Shown: positions 47,677-59,311, numbered from the stretch's first letter. The stretch: 64,000 nucleotides of DNA from Volvariella volvacea V23 (GCA_000349905.1 KB722752.1:575697-639696), one strand, 5' to 3'. The notes: a model not told the origin generated them from the sequence alone. Numbers and translations are program-made.

Positions 47677-48591
47677 TCACTTCCCAGTATAAGAGAAGCT
47701 AAGCGATTGTCCCGAATTGGTATTCGTCACTGTCTTAGAGGACGTTTCGATCGTGTGATTCCCAGGGCTTTGGACTATCTTGACAGTACCATTGGCAGAA
47801 TTCGGAGCGGACGACCCGTGCTCAAAATTGTTGGGTATCATTGAACCGTACGTTTCTCCTGTTATGGCTTTCCTCGTTTTGCTCATCCAGTCTCCTTTCT
47901 TGGCTAAAAAGAACTCATTCTGTTCATTCAGGAGTTTGCTCACAAGGACGCCACGCTCGATGCCATCCTTGAGCTAGCGGATGAGTGCCTATCAGCACAA
48001 CTAAAAGAAGAAACAGCCTCCGACCCGAGGGTCCGGCGCGGCGGCTAAACAAAAAGAAGCCCACCCCAAACTTTCCAAGTCTCTGACTGAGGTCCTTCTG
48101 ATACCCAGCGACCGCGTCATCACAACTGTGGCGGCCAAACAACTTGTTGTACCACTTCCGCTTGCTTCTGTGATCCTCAATACAGATCTTGATTTTCTCC
48201 AAATCTCTGTTGAAAAGTCAACGGTGAGGGGGAGATGAGCGTTTGACTGTGGAGATAGGTGAAGGGGGCGTACCCAAGTAATTGCTCAAGGTTGCGCCCA
48301 ATGTCGGAGGTGTAGCGGGTGCCCTTCCTCCCTTGGAATTGGAGGCCTGCTGCGACGATGTATGCCGTTTCGACGGTGTCATTCGCCAACGACTTGATTG
48401 CTACCTTGTTTCCCCGGGCAGTCTGAACAATGGTGGATTATAAGGGTGAGCAGGACGTCGAGGGTCGCAGACGAACTGACCGTCGCAAGGTCATAGATCG
48501 AGAGTGTCAAATTAGCCATAGTAGAGAGCAGAGAGATAGGGGACCAATCGCCCACGTCTTTGAGCGTACTGAGGATTGCTGCGTTTGCCAT
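47677..48591 (-). CDS. Four-helix-bundle (MLKL/HeLo-like) protein with beta-prone tail, gene B (232 aa)
   Basis: Exons 48591-48481, 48422-48274, 48206-48065 and 47973-47677 join in frame; the first three have exactly the lengths of gene A (111, 149, 142 bp) and the last is one codon longer. The bundle reads S-T-L-K-D-V-G-D-W-S-P, T-A-R-G-N-K-V-A-I-K-S-L-A, D-L-E-K-I-K-I-C-I-E and S-K-R-K-W-Y-N-K-L-F-G-R-H. The tail keeps the pattern S-S-K-x-V-T-N-x-N-S-G before a short aromatic end, although the preceding residues differ (V-K-I-V-Q-S-P-G-N-H-T-I). The gene is inverted relative to A and about 8.5 kb away. Inference as for A: a membrane-targeting effector controlled by its tail. Confidence 0.75.
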
Positions 48592-48625
48592 ATCGGTTTG
48601 TCATTGGGAGGTTGTCATCGGGGGT

Positions 48626-48633
48626 TATTTATA
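48626..48633 (-). promoter_or_regulatory. TATA box of helical-bundle gene B
   Basis: TATAAATA on the minus strand lies 35-42 bases upstream of the ATG at 48591, matching the position in gene A. Confidence 0.6.
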
Positions 48634-51125
48634 TGCTGGAGCGATAGGGAGCTATCGATCTTGCTTGCTCACCTGCCTGTAGAGAATCGCGATCGGATAT
48701 CTAGATCTCGGAGCTCTCCAGCGACAATCCCCCCATTGAGATTTGAAACCGTGGGTTGTGCCTTTTGGGATCGGGCGGATCGGGCGACACCTCTCACCAA
48801 GCTTGCAGTATCCCTTCTTCGGCGTGGCTGTTGGTCCAGTGTCCGCAAAGCAGCAATGCTGTGATCGTGCCAATTAGCCGAGTACGGCCAAATGACCCTA
48901 ACGGTCCTGGGAGGCATATATCGAGCGATGAACCTCAATCTCCGCACATTTGCGCAGCATTGACGCACTTTCACCTAACTGCCTCACGCATGTTGGCATG
49001 GATACTGCATTACGAGCATACGAAGACAGGTCTCGGCCGGAAGTGTGTCCCGGCGCGGGCGCACACGCACATAAGCAGGGCGTGCAACAAGGCATGCTTC
49101 AAGGAAGAATGACAGAACAAAGACCAGAAAAGGAATGGTAAAAATCCTGTAAGCACACGTGTTTAGTATAAGTCAAGGAGACACGCGTCATACGTTCTTC
49201 TCATTCAATTACGATTCTTGAGCAACCCCGGCCTGCGCGACGACATACTAGACAGCTCAACACACGCACAGATGGCAGCATCGAAGCAAAAATGCGTCAA
49301 AGCAGCACGAGGTGGGGGAATAGGTATACACACGCATGACCAAAAAGCAATACACTGACGTGGCCGAATCAACACGGCCTGGATCATCGTTATGACGGAA
49401 GTATCGAGTCCACAACATGGTCGCCGTAGTCAAGAGAGCTCTGGAACGGCAATAGCAAGGCAGTCTTGTGCACGATGGTCTCTGCAGAGGCTTGGCTGGG
49501 GATCCGATTGCTGCAATCTGAGGTACAGCAATCATTCCTGGCATATATTTTCCCCGGAGGTGTGCGTGGTATTCCCGTTCGTGGAGGTGAGCAGACATGT
49601 GTCGTATCGCTGAGCGGGGCTGTCCTCTTTTTGTTGTACGCATGTGCTCGTGAAAACGTTCGGCGGTGGATGATAGGATGCTGGCGTCGTGAAGGAGCGG
49701 GGATGTTGAAGCGCGGCTTGATGGCTGGTGGTGTACAATCGAATGCGTGACCTTCGTAGAACTCCTTGTGGGATGAGCAGACATCAGTGTTGTGGCGTCT
49801 GATCTGCAGTGGGTTAACGAGGACATTCGTTGGCGGACAGCGTATTGAATGTATGACATACCCTCTGCACCTCATCCATCCATTCTTTTTGACTATTTTT
49901 CTCCATTCACCACTATGACCTTGGCTTCCAGGCACTCAGTCTCCCTCTGCTTGCCCCTCGATTCTTCTCATCCTCCTGCGTGTTGCCCAATGTGGGGTCA
50001 GTGTTCGTTTTTGGGCGCTCCATGGACAGCCGCTTATGTGCCATGGTTTGTCAAAGTGTCCAGGTGTACAGGATGCAGCATCGAGCGCGTCATTGTGAAT
50101 ACAAATTATTTTGGGTGTGAGTTGCTACAGATCCAGTGACCAGCAAGGACTCCCCTCACTCAGTTAGCAAAAGACGCTGGCGGACGTAATGTGGCCTCAT
50201 GTTTTCCCACAACCACAAACGCCCGATCCACCAAGCCTGTTGCCCTGTCTGAAGCATGAAGACACAGAAATGATGCGCCCCAGTTTCCTCCTTCCCTCAA
50301 CACTATGCCTTGTATTAAGCACTCAAACCTACTTCCATGACACCGACATTCATTATTCTTCCATGGGAGCAATCACGGTGAGCGAAGCGTACTGATCTAG
50401 GTCGTTTTAGTGATGGAATTTATACTTCCTCAAGGTGTAATTATTCACAAGGATGCCCGCCCCGAGAGGGGGTCCGAATTTAGGGTTGATACTACTCAGC
50501 TCGTCATGCATCATGCATCATGATCGGGGCGGCAGTTATGTGAGTGGTTGGCATCTGCTGCAGCGCCATCCCATCATCAGCGCCCGACCTTTGGCTTGCC
50601 TTTGCCTAGCGCTTACACCTGTTTCCGATAAACTCGTCCTCGAATGTGTTCACGGAAGGCTACTTAGGAGTAGCACAGCTCCCAATCTGCATGCACGTAA
50701 TGAGCTATCTCGATGTCCTGGGCCCCGATCCCCTTTCCCCAGTCAAAAGCGCCGACAGAGGTGGTCATGCAGGTATCGGTGCGACGATATAGAGCACTCA
50801 TGCACACTATCTGTAATCATGCAACCGCAGGCGGCGGTTTAGTCCAATGCACCGGGAACCCAGACCGAGAACAGCAACACTTGGAGCACGACACGTTAGA
50901 CAAGGGCATCAGTCGTTCAACGCTGCCCCTTCAAAGCGTGGGAGATTGAAGTGATGAATAGGCGGCTGTATCTCTTTTCCGCAGCGTACATATCCCTACT
51001 CACATGGCACCAGCAGAGAAAATGGATCATCCAGCATCGAGCTCGCACCCGACTTGTCTCCAAACTCACGACAGGTATATTCCAAACACATCTTACACCT
51101 CCAAACTCTCCTCCATGACTATACA
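48634..51125. other. Intergenic, overlapping chance frames
   Basis: Two overlapping minus-strand frames (49257-49859 and 49390-49935, up to 200 codons) and a plus-strand frame compete with each other; none shows a domain or splice-supported continuation. Near 50380 the exon-like end S-S-M-G-A-I-T before GTGAG recurs. Confidence 0.4.
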
Positions 51126-52676
51126 TCACTGCTGACTCGGCTTTGGCGTAATAGGCGGCGCATGCGGCTGAGGGTCGACAGTCGTAAACGAAGCCACCAA
51201 GAACGGGTAGCCCGTCACTCCATACGTGCCCTGCATCACCACCGTCCAGGTCAGCCAGCAACTCGAATGGACATCCAAAAAGAGGGCGCACCATCATCTT
51301 GATCGGGAATCCAGGATCGAAAGGCAAGACACCCTCCAGGTATGCGACTTGCTCGGGTGTGAGAGAGATGGTAAGCGCTTCGATGTTGGCGTGGAGGTGT
51401 TCGACTTTGCGACCGCCGAGGATGGGAAAGATGTAAGGCGCCTTGTGCATGGCATAAGCGACCGCGACTGGCGTTGGCATTCCCAGAGGTATACGATCGT
51501 CAACGATCAGCATGAAGATACACAGAGTGGAACAGAGAGACTCACCCGCAGTGATATTTTTAGCGCCGACTTGCTTTGCAACAGCCTCCAACGCCTGGCA
51601 TACTTTTCTCTCGTCCGGTGTGCGCTCCCAAGCGACGCCCATTATCTCCCTCCCCTTTTCACCTGTTTGTTTTCTCTTTTCTTCTTCCTCGTCTGATCTG
51701 ATGTGCCCCGAAGCAAGAACGTTCCACAGGGTGAGAGCCATGCCTGCAAGTATGGCGTGAGCTTATCGTTCTGTAGCTCTAGGCCGGGATATATGCGTTG
51801 CACGAACCTTCATATCGGCACATTGGCATAATTTCGCGCTCGATGTCGCGCTCGAGGATGGAATAAGGCGCCTGGAAGACAACAAAGGGCGTCTTCCCGT
51901 GCGACCTCGCGTATTCATTCGCTTTTGTGACGAACCACGAGGGCACGTCCGATACACCCTACCAACCCCAAGTTGGCCCAGAACAACATTCCACGCATCA
52001 GGTACGACTCACGAGATAGAGGACTTTTCCAGAGGCGACCAAGTTGTGCAGTCCGTCCATGATCTCTTCGACAGAGGTGTGGTAGTCCCAGAAGTGGAGG
52101 TAGTAGATGTCGATATAGGATGTGCGCAGCTTGCGGAGACTGGCTTCGAGCGAGACGTGCATATTCTTGAGATGGTTTCCGACGTATGCCGCGTGTTGCT
52201 TGATGTGGGAACCAGAGCGGAACCACATGTCGTTCGTATACTGTGCGCAATTTGCGGTGAATGACGACTGTCATGAGAGATAAGAGCTGCTCACTTTGGT
52301 AGCGACAACTATTTGATCCCGGACACCACGCTTCTCCATCCATTCGCCTATAAATTCCTCCGAGCTACCATCTTGGCTGATACAGGAGTCAACAACAAGC
52401 TCGACAATAAGTGAAAGAATCGGACAGGATAACGCACTAGTTTGAAGCGGTATCAATAAAGTTTCCACCCGCGTCGTAGTATGCATCAAGGAGCTTGAAC
52501 GACGTCTCCTTATCCGTATGTCCCATACCGTAGGGGCTCCATTTGTCACCAATGCTCATTCCGCCGAGGCAGAGGGGAGAAACGAGTACACCCCCTCGAG
52601 AAGAGAGTTGGCGATAGCGACCCAGAGGCGTAGGGGCGACGGGTGGAGGGGGCATGATGGATTCTGAGGGAGCCAT
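51126..52676 (-). CDS. Aldo/keto reductase, intact copy (392 aa)
   Basis: Seven exons (52676-52438, 52376-52295, 52240-52013, 51958-51808, 51743-51546, 51467-51292, 51230-51126) join in frame. The product is a TIM-barrel NADPH-dependent oxidoreductase of the aryl-alcohol-dehydrogenase-like branch. The catalytic tetrad is D75 and Y80 (F-I-D-T-A-S-N-Y), K107 (V-V-A-T-K) and H156 (Y-L-H-F-W-D). The cofactor end carries P-I-L-G-G-R-K and the usual C-terminal tail. Fungal members reduce aryl aldehydes, including those from lignin breakdown; the true substrate is unknown. Two damaged copies lie 20 kb away in the same orientation. No defect is seen. Confidence 0.92.
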
Positions 52677-53507
52677 TGAAGCGATTCGAATAACTGAGAG
52701 AGGCGAGTAGGTTGTGCTGTTGACGAACTCGACGGCTGCTTCGTGCAGCTTTTAAACTGAGCGTCTGTCCTGGAAGTGGCCCACGGCACAAGCCTACATC
52801 AGCCTCTCGGCACAAAGGGGGCGTCGGTAATGGTGGAGGCATTAGTAACTTGTGATGTATGCTGCCGTAAGTACAAGGGTCCAAGACGCTACAGCGGCAC
52901 AGGCTGGTATTAAGCGAGACTGCATGATCGGCACTTGGCACCGAACGAACCCACAGAAGTCCGGGGTGCTGACGAATGACAAATGACGGAACGCATCGAC
53001 AGTTGTACGACTGGACTGAACAGCACCGAGTCGTGCTTGCAGAGGATTTGAAAAGGTAGTCCTGCCCACGAGAATCCCAGAAAGATGCGTGGCCAATAGC
53101 CAAGCTGACTTTCTGACCACAAGGTGAACAACCTGGGTGGCAAGACTTCAAAAGGTCCTTCTGAACATAGGGATCTGCTGTGAAAAGCCGGCGATCCGGT
53201 AGTTGCCCATATGCCAAACATCGGGCTGCACAATATTGCCAAATATTGAATGTCATTAATGATCACTTAATAGGTCCCATCTGAGAGCCCTTCCACGAAG
53301 CCAGTACCTACAAGTATCTGCTAGGTCCAGAAATGTGTTCTCAATGAAGATTCAAACAAGGAGTCTTCTTAACGAGAAAAAAAATAGACTAATCCTGGAT
53401 GGGCACTTGAACCTCCAAGTGCAGGACAAACGATACACGAAATACAGACGCAGAGCTCATACAAAAACAACTATCCCGGTGCACTCTTCGTACTGCACGC
53501 TATTGGC
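52677..53507. other. Intergenic
   Basis: This is the upstream region of the AKR gene. A long minus-strand frame (52546-53256) overlaps AKR exon 1 in a different frame, has no domain and is taken as chance. Confidence 0.45.
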
Positions 53508-54325
53508 TCAACTGCATTCGTGAAGATCCCCCACGACATAATTGAATGTCGCATTACTGATTGTGGCACCAGAAAAGTCAAAATAGGTGCTAGATGAGTC
53601 AGTCCCCGTCCTACAGACTTTCTTGGTACCTCTTTTTCGCGATGAGGGAACCCTGACCAGTTTACCCACAAGGGGCGTCACATCCGCCACAAGTTGCTCC
53701 AGGGTCTCGTAAACCGGATCCTGGGACAGGAAAATAGCGGGGTCTCGTGGAAGCTGGGCGATGACAACAGGTTAGACTGGCATACGGAGTACCCTGTGAT
53801 CATACCCACCTCTAACCCATCCAATCGGCTCTGCAAATCCCTTTGGAAGTTTTCGATGAGAGCGGCGTCTGTAGCACTACATTTGAGACGCTCGATCATC
53901 GGTCTATCCTCCATCCTCTTCATGGATTCATTTATATTGTATATTAATCTAGGTCTTTGAGTATTGATAAGATTGGATTGAATTTGGAGGTAATACTCAC
54001 GAATGAAGGCATTCGTGTAAACTGTCATCTCGCCTCCTCCATTGATGTCCCGAGTCATTCAACGACTTGATCCTCGCCAAGACTCGTCCTGCCTCCATAG
54101 CCATCATTTGATACTGCCCCTTGTTACCCGCCGTCTATGCCAGCCATAGCAAGAGGTCATCAGATGGCACCACACCTTAGGATTGATGCAGCAACACACC
54201 TCAATAATCAGGATAGCCAACTCCATGACACGATTCAAGTACGGAAGCGCTGTAGCCTGATCCAGTAAAGCAAGATTCATCGCCTCGGGGTGAGTCATTT
54301 GGGCACCATACAAGGTCGTGGCCAT
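53508..54325 (-). CDS. Divergent helical-bundle protein with C-terminal G-D motif, gene C (203 aa)
   Basis: Exons 54325-54200, 54134-54001, 53915-53810 and 53753-53508 join in frame with GT-AG borders. The N-terminal part is helical: Y-L-N-R-V-M-E-L-A-I-L-I-I-E, an intron, then T-A-G-N-K-G-Q-Y-Q. Genes A and B have an intron at the same place before T-A-x-G-N-K, so the bundle is probably homologous. A later segment (L-I-E-N-F-Q-R-D-L-Q-S-R-L) matches the fourth-helix block of MLKL-N-terminal-like domains. The tail (aa 177-203) reads Y-F-D-F-S-G-A-T-I-S-N-A-T-F-N-Y-V-V-G-D, unlike A and B but close in spacing to the two tiny proteins at 3.9 and 5.5 kb. There is no membrane helix. The role, by analogy a cell-death effector, is inference. 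Confidence 0.6.
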
Positions 54326-56414
54326 CCCAGTAAGTGCGGACGTCGCTTCTGTACAGGGCTATGTTCAAAAAAGTGAAAATACCTGGTGGATTTGCAGCAG
54401 GGCAAGAGGACGGATGGCAGGACGCCGCACGCAGCGAGTTGTGAAATGTGGTATATCAACAAAGAGAATGCGGCGTATATATACAACTCTTCGAGGCAGT
54501 GGACCCACGATGAGTAATCCGACTAGTTGTCATCTTGGGAGCTAGACAGCCATCCGCCGATATTGTTTTGAGTCTCAATTGAGATGGGTAATACAAACCA
54601 CAACGACCGGTGCCTTGCCCCTATATTCCACTTACAGCCTCCATGACGCGCGGGGTTGAGATGCACACCCATGCAACCCAATATCGCACAAGCTGTCATG
54701 CGTGGGTACTCTTCCTATCCATCGGTTCTAGTAATGCTAGTGGTGTAGTTGAGGCTCGTCACAGGTGTTACTTCCTTTAGTTTGGTTGCCGACAGCTGAG
54801 GCCATAACCTGAAGACATGAAGAGTCTTGCATCAACGAAGGCATTAATAGCATATGCATAGAGCTCGGCAGGGACATGCAATTGATTGGAATGGAAATAA
54901 GCCAAAACATCAAATATATTGCAGAAGATAACATATGCATTGTACAATCTGATGCATAGTATATTGGAGCTGTAAAAGCAACTAGCATGAGATAAGGATA
55001 GAGCACATTGCAAGGGTGGGCAACACCTGCCTCGCCCAGCACAATGCCAAGGCCCAACGCCACCCATCTTCCCCATTAGCTTCTCCAAAAGCGCTTACAC
55101 CTACACAATACTAGTCGACCCCCCGTAAACTCCTGTCTTGTCAGCAGCAGTGGTGGGGGTTGATGTGTAGTGGTGGTGCAGATCAATGGACAGGTGCCTT
55201 GCAGGCAACAAAGATTTGGTCTTGCGAGGCGGCAAAGGCATTGGTGAGGGTTTGAAAGCAAAATGCGATGCGGATTGCGTGCAAAGCCGCATGTTTCCTC
55301 ACATGTCCTTGTGTCTGGAGACCCTGGTTCAAGCCACAGACAATTAAACCGCTACACACATAAACTGGAAATATTGATTTTCATTTGACTTTTTTGCTTT
55401 TGGGAACTGCACTTTACTAGAGGTTATATATGCTTCCCTTTGGCAACCCTGACATCGCCTCTCGTCTGCCATTTACACAAGCGGACCCCATCGTTTACAG
55501 CGTACAGACCCCCCTCCACCATGTCTTCCCTCGCCAAACCTGCCCCATGCCAAACGCACACCCACGTCGAGGATCTTTGGACCAGGAGGACACACAACGG
55601 CTATGCATACCCGCCTCCACCTCCACCAACGGGTAAGCACTGCGTGATACAATGGCCACTGCTGCCAGAGCTGACATGACCACCAAGGCCTGCGCCCGTG
55701 CCACCACACCCACATCCGCATCCACAACACCAGCATCTACGATTCCTCCATTGGGGGAACAGACAGTGCGTCCTCACCTCCATCCTGGCATTTACATCAC
55801 TCCACTCTGGTGTTGCGATCCATCATGCCACGTCCGCCTCTCACGCCACACGGTTCGTAAATGTGATGATCCGAGAAAGCGACGGGAGAATGGGGCAGGA
55901 ACAGGATGGAGTGCCCAGGGTGTTCTGTGTGCTCCTATATATGAGTGTATACCTGTACGTTGACGTGGTCCTCATCATGGTGGTGAACACCATTCGCACC
56001 TCTGAGCCTCTCGCTTCGTCTGATATCGCTCAAGCTCTTTTTGCTCTTCAAATACTGCTCCTCGTGACACGCGACGCAGGTGCGCAGGATGCGTGGACCA
56101 GATTCTCGTTCCCACTCTTTTCTTTACCTCGCCGGGTCTTTTTTGAGGGACACACAGCAGTGGTAGATGTACATTGTTCGCAATACTTTCTCTGCAGATC
56201 TGCAACGAGATGCAACAGCCAGATGGTCCGTGCCGACGACGGCCCAGACGCACGCACACGCTCCTGTGCCCCGCTCGGAGCCGAGCCTCGACGGCCGCGG
56301 ACAGTCCCGGCCAGTCCACCCAGCGTTCCTCTGAAATCTGCCGGATCTCTCAGCTTTTTGCGTTGCGATCGTTCAAAATCTTTTTTTCCCTTTTCGTGTT
56401 TTTCATGCATGTCT
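54326..56414. other. Intergenic, no gene supported
   Basis: A TATATATA at about 54476-54483 may belong to gene C if its transcript starts further upstream. Several frames at 54737-55088 and 55440-56444 overlap in opposite directions without domains. Confidence 0.4.
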
Positions 56415-56628
56415 AGGACCCCTGAAAATGCCAGGCGAGGCTAGATTCTGGAGGGGGTTGGTGTCGGAACATGCATGTCAGGATTTTGAACTAGCCTTAT
56501 GTCAGATGCCGGGATGTTAGATCTAGCCTTGTACCACTAGTGGTGTCTGAATCCGGATCTAGCCTATCTTTGGCTTAAAAAAGGTGCATTCTGATGCTCG
56601 AATTCAACTACGATAGATAACTAGTAAC

Positions 56629-57024
56629 CTATTCACCATTCACATCCTCTGGAGCACCCGGATCAGTCTTGCGCTTATTGGATTGTTCGACGGCCTTCTT
56701 GAGCTGTGAGGTGGCAGCACGGAGAGCCCTGAATTGATTGTATGCCGCATCGTCAATGATTTCGAGTCCAGTCCGAGTTGATTTGATGGCGGTGGAAGAG
56801 ATCAGGCGTAGGAACTGAATGGCAGGAATGGGGGCAAACTGCTTGGCCTGGAATCGTGCGGTCTCGGAGTGGACTGCTCTGAATTGACGCCCAGCAAAGT
56901 GGCCGTAAGCTCGAAGATCGATACAAGAAAATGCAGAGACGTTGGAAGTCTCCGAGATGGGTGCATGCTTTCTGTCTTTACCACCCGTTTTTGAGGACAA
57001 TGAAAGGACTTCAAGCCGATCCAC
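56629..57024 (-). CDS. Unrecognised frame inside the transposon-like segment (131 aa)
   Basis: This open frame ends in a charged tail with K-K-A-V-E-Q-S-N-K-R-K, a possible nuclear-localisation cluster, preceded by a helical stretch (Y-N-Q-F-R-A-L-R-A-A-T-S-Q-L). Its location between inverted repeats suggests an element-encoded protein, possibly a fragment. No transposase motif is visible. The upstream part may be spliced. Confidence 0.3.
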   Translation of the reverse strand: MDRLEVLSLSSKTGGKDRKHAPISETSNVSAFSCIDLRAYGHFAGRQFRAVHSETARFQAKQFAPIPAIQFLRLISSTAIKSTRTGLEIIDDAAYNQFRALRAATSQLKKAVEQSNKRKTDPGAPEDVNGE

Positions 57025-57504
57025 GTTAGGTCATTTGCAACACGATAGGATTGAGCACGCACCCATTCCATGTAAGAACATACCCAAAGTCATCTATCCG
57101 TAGCGGACGCAACACTGTAACGAGTGTATCCGCTTTTTGACCGAACACGTTTGCTCTGCGCAATGAAACCTATCAAGACCAAGCAAGCAAGCAAGCCGTT
57201 CATCCAACCACCATACCTTTTCGGCGAGTGCTGTTGCCCATCTCTATTGTTTCGCCTTTGGCCACCTGCCACCTTTCCCTGCTTCGCCCGTGCCGGCAGC
57301 AGCAGCCCGCCCTGCTCGGTGCTCACGCCCAGTGAGAAATGGCGTAGGGGGATCCGTCACAGACCATGACAATCTGTTGAAATCTGTCCCATGCGCTTTT
57401 TCTCCATTCTACACCGTCATCTTCCTTTGTCGTCTGTCGCCATGTATTCTATCATCTCAGGCAATCCATTTTTTTGGTTTCAAATCATCTCTGGATGATT
57501 CAAA

Positions 57505-57604
57505 NNNNNNNNNNNNNNNNNNNNNNNNNNNNNNNNNNNNNNNNNNNNNNNNNNNNNNNNNNNNNNNNNNNNNNNNNNNNNNNNNNNNNNNNNNNNNNNN
57601 NNNN
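57505..57604. other. Assembly gap (100 N)
   Basis: One hundred N, the conventional size for a gap of unknown length. It lies within the inverted-repeat-bounded segment, as expected if a repeat broke the assembly. Confidence 0.99.
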
Positions 57605-57883
57605 CTGACGTATCACGCGCATCGAATGAGATATCCCAAAAATTACACGTCTACGCGAGGATTCGAACCTACGAGGCAAAAGTACAGCACGCATGACCGT
57701 CTGCGTCCATGTCAGGATTTCTCTCTACCCCTCAGCTCATGTCGGGATTTGGGATCTAGCCTCACCCGGTATTCTCAGGGGTCCTGCATGTCCCTGAGCC
57801 CCGACACCGCGTCTGATCCGCATCAACAATCTAGATCCACGCACACATGGGTATATAAACCCCAACGACGCGCCCTGCCCCGC

Positions 57884-59311
57884 TCACAGCCTCGACGACG
57901 CGCGGTGCCGACCAGGGCGCACGCCATCCAATATCCTACAAACCGCGTGGGCGAGTCGCTCCGGGTGCTCCTGCGGGATCTGTTGGGAGACGGGGTACAT
58001 GTGAGGGTACTATGACGGCAAAAGGAGAGGAGAGAGAGCGCACCATGTGCCCCGCGTCCTCGACCCGCGTGACAGACGCCACGACGCGCCCCTGCGCCGC
58101 GTCCGACAGCGCGTCCTGGATGAACTCGGGTCTGTGTGCAGGGGGACAGGGGTGGGAAAATCCGGGCGCTGATCAACACAAACACAGGAACAAGGAACCA
58201 GTGGAGGACACGTACACAAGCTCGGTTCTGGACCCCCAGACGACGTGCACGGGCACAGAGTGGCAGATGCGCGCGAGGTGGGCGGCGGACTCGAAGTGCG
58301 GGTCGACGTCGGGGTAGGAGACTGCCTCCTGGTTCTTGTCGCACTTGAGCGTCACCGCGGTGGCAGGGGCGGAGCCATCAGACGCGGCAAGCTCGTGTTT
58401 GTTCAGCGCTCGGAGTCCGTGTTCCTATTCGAGCCAAAAGCCAACAACAACATCGCGGCGTCAACAAGGCCCTCGCGCAGCCAACTCGACTCGACGAGCA
58501 CTCACACAGAGGATGTCGACCACGCGCGCGTCCCAGGTGGACCAGGGCCAGCGCTTGGCAAAGTAGGCGCGGGCGTGGGCGGGGGAGGACCAGCGGTCGC
58601 GGCGCATGGCGGTGGAGGCGACGGTGAGCTCCATGGTCGCCATGCGGTCGGCGTGGTGGGCGTGGAAGAGCGCCTCGGTGACGATCATGGGCTCGATGAG
58701 GACGAGGGCGTGGAGGGGGAGCGGGGTGGGGAGGGACTGGGTGGTCAACGTCCTGTGCGGGGGAGGGTGAGGACGAGGGAGGGGGGAGGGAGGGGGGCGT
58801 ACATGGTTGCTGCGCCGGCGGAATGGCCGAGTGCGACGATGCGATGTCCGTCCATCCGCGGGGAGCGCATGAAGGACGCTATCGCGTTCGCCCACTCATA
58901 CGCGGCTGCAAGCGCCCGGGGCAAGATAAGGACTGCGGTTAGAGATAAAAAACGGACGCACAGACACCCTCGGGACGGTCCTGCAACGCCTCGTAGTTGA
59001 GCACGGCGGATTCGCCGTGGTTCTGCCAGTCGAACGCCCAGGCTTCGCGGATCCTGCGTGTGGGGTGTTTGGATTGTTGGAGGGAGAAGATGGTGGATAT
59101 GGTTGGCTCCCATTGTTCCTTATCTGCACGGGCGGTGGATAAGAGATGGACGGATGGGGGATTGGGACGTACGTGCGCCGATGCAGTGAGCGAATAGCAG
59201 CGTGAGTCCGTCGGGATTTGTGGACGCCGGGTGGGTGTATCGCTTGGCGGCGACCTTGAGCGGGGCGGCGGCGTCGAAAACAACGGGCTCGATGTGCAGC
59301 TGGGTGGGCAT
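57884..59311 (-). CDS. Alpha/beta hydrolase (345 aa)
   Basis: Seven exons (59311-59173, 59123-58968, 58905-58803, 58752-58506, 58424-58216, 58131-58044, 57979-57884) join in frame. The fold is shown by an early F-A-H-C-I-G-A-H oxyanion region, W-A-F-D-W-Q-N-H-G-E-S, the nucleophile elbow G-H-S127-A-G, and the catalytic His313 in V-E-D-A-G-H-M near the end. The length and the H-K-E-Q-W-E-P block after the oxyanion loop fit a fungal group of soluble esterase/hydrolase-like proteins related to peroxisomal LPX1. No signal peptide or clear peroxisomal tail is visible (it ends S-S-R-L). The gene is markedly richer in G and C than the left half of the window. The substrate is unknown. Confidence 0.88.

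Larger units (their letters stand above)
56415..57785. mobile_element. Transposon-like segment with 32-bp inverted repeats
   Basis: The left arm (56415-56446) is the inverted copy of the right arm (57754-57785), 28 of 32 bases identical, all four differences being transitions. Short direct copies of GATCTAGCCT-like sequence cluster just inside the left arm (near 56490, 56520, 56556). The interior holds an unrecognised minus-strand frame and the assembly gap. Both outer sides continue with CATG within a few bases. No target-site duplication could be fixed, and the transposon class is not identified. Confidence 0.5.

Noticed and set aside
49257..49935. Two long overlapping minus-strand frames (up to 200 codons)
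   Set aside because: They overlap each other in different frames, are low in hydrophobic pattern, and neither has a domain or a supported exon partner.
52546..53256. 236-codon minus-strand frame upstream of the intact AKR
   Set aside because: It overlaps AKR exon 1 in another frame and has no recognisable domain; the AKR frame explains that DNA.
55440..56444. Long plus-strand frames rich in Thr, Pro and His
   Set aside because: Low-complexity, GC-rich sequence is open in several frames and on both strands; no domain or splice support.
57640..57700. T-arm-like sequence (GGTTCGAATCC, minus strand) beside the gap
   Set aside because: I looked for a matching acceptor stem and anticodon arm 50-60 bases away and found none, so no tRNA is called.
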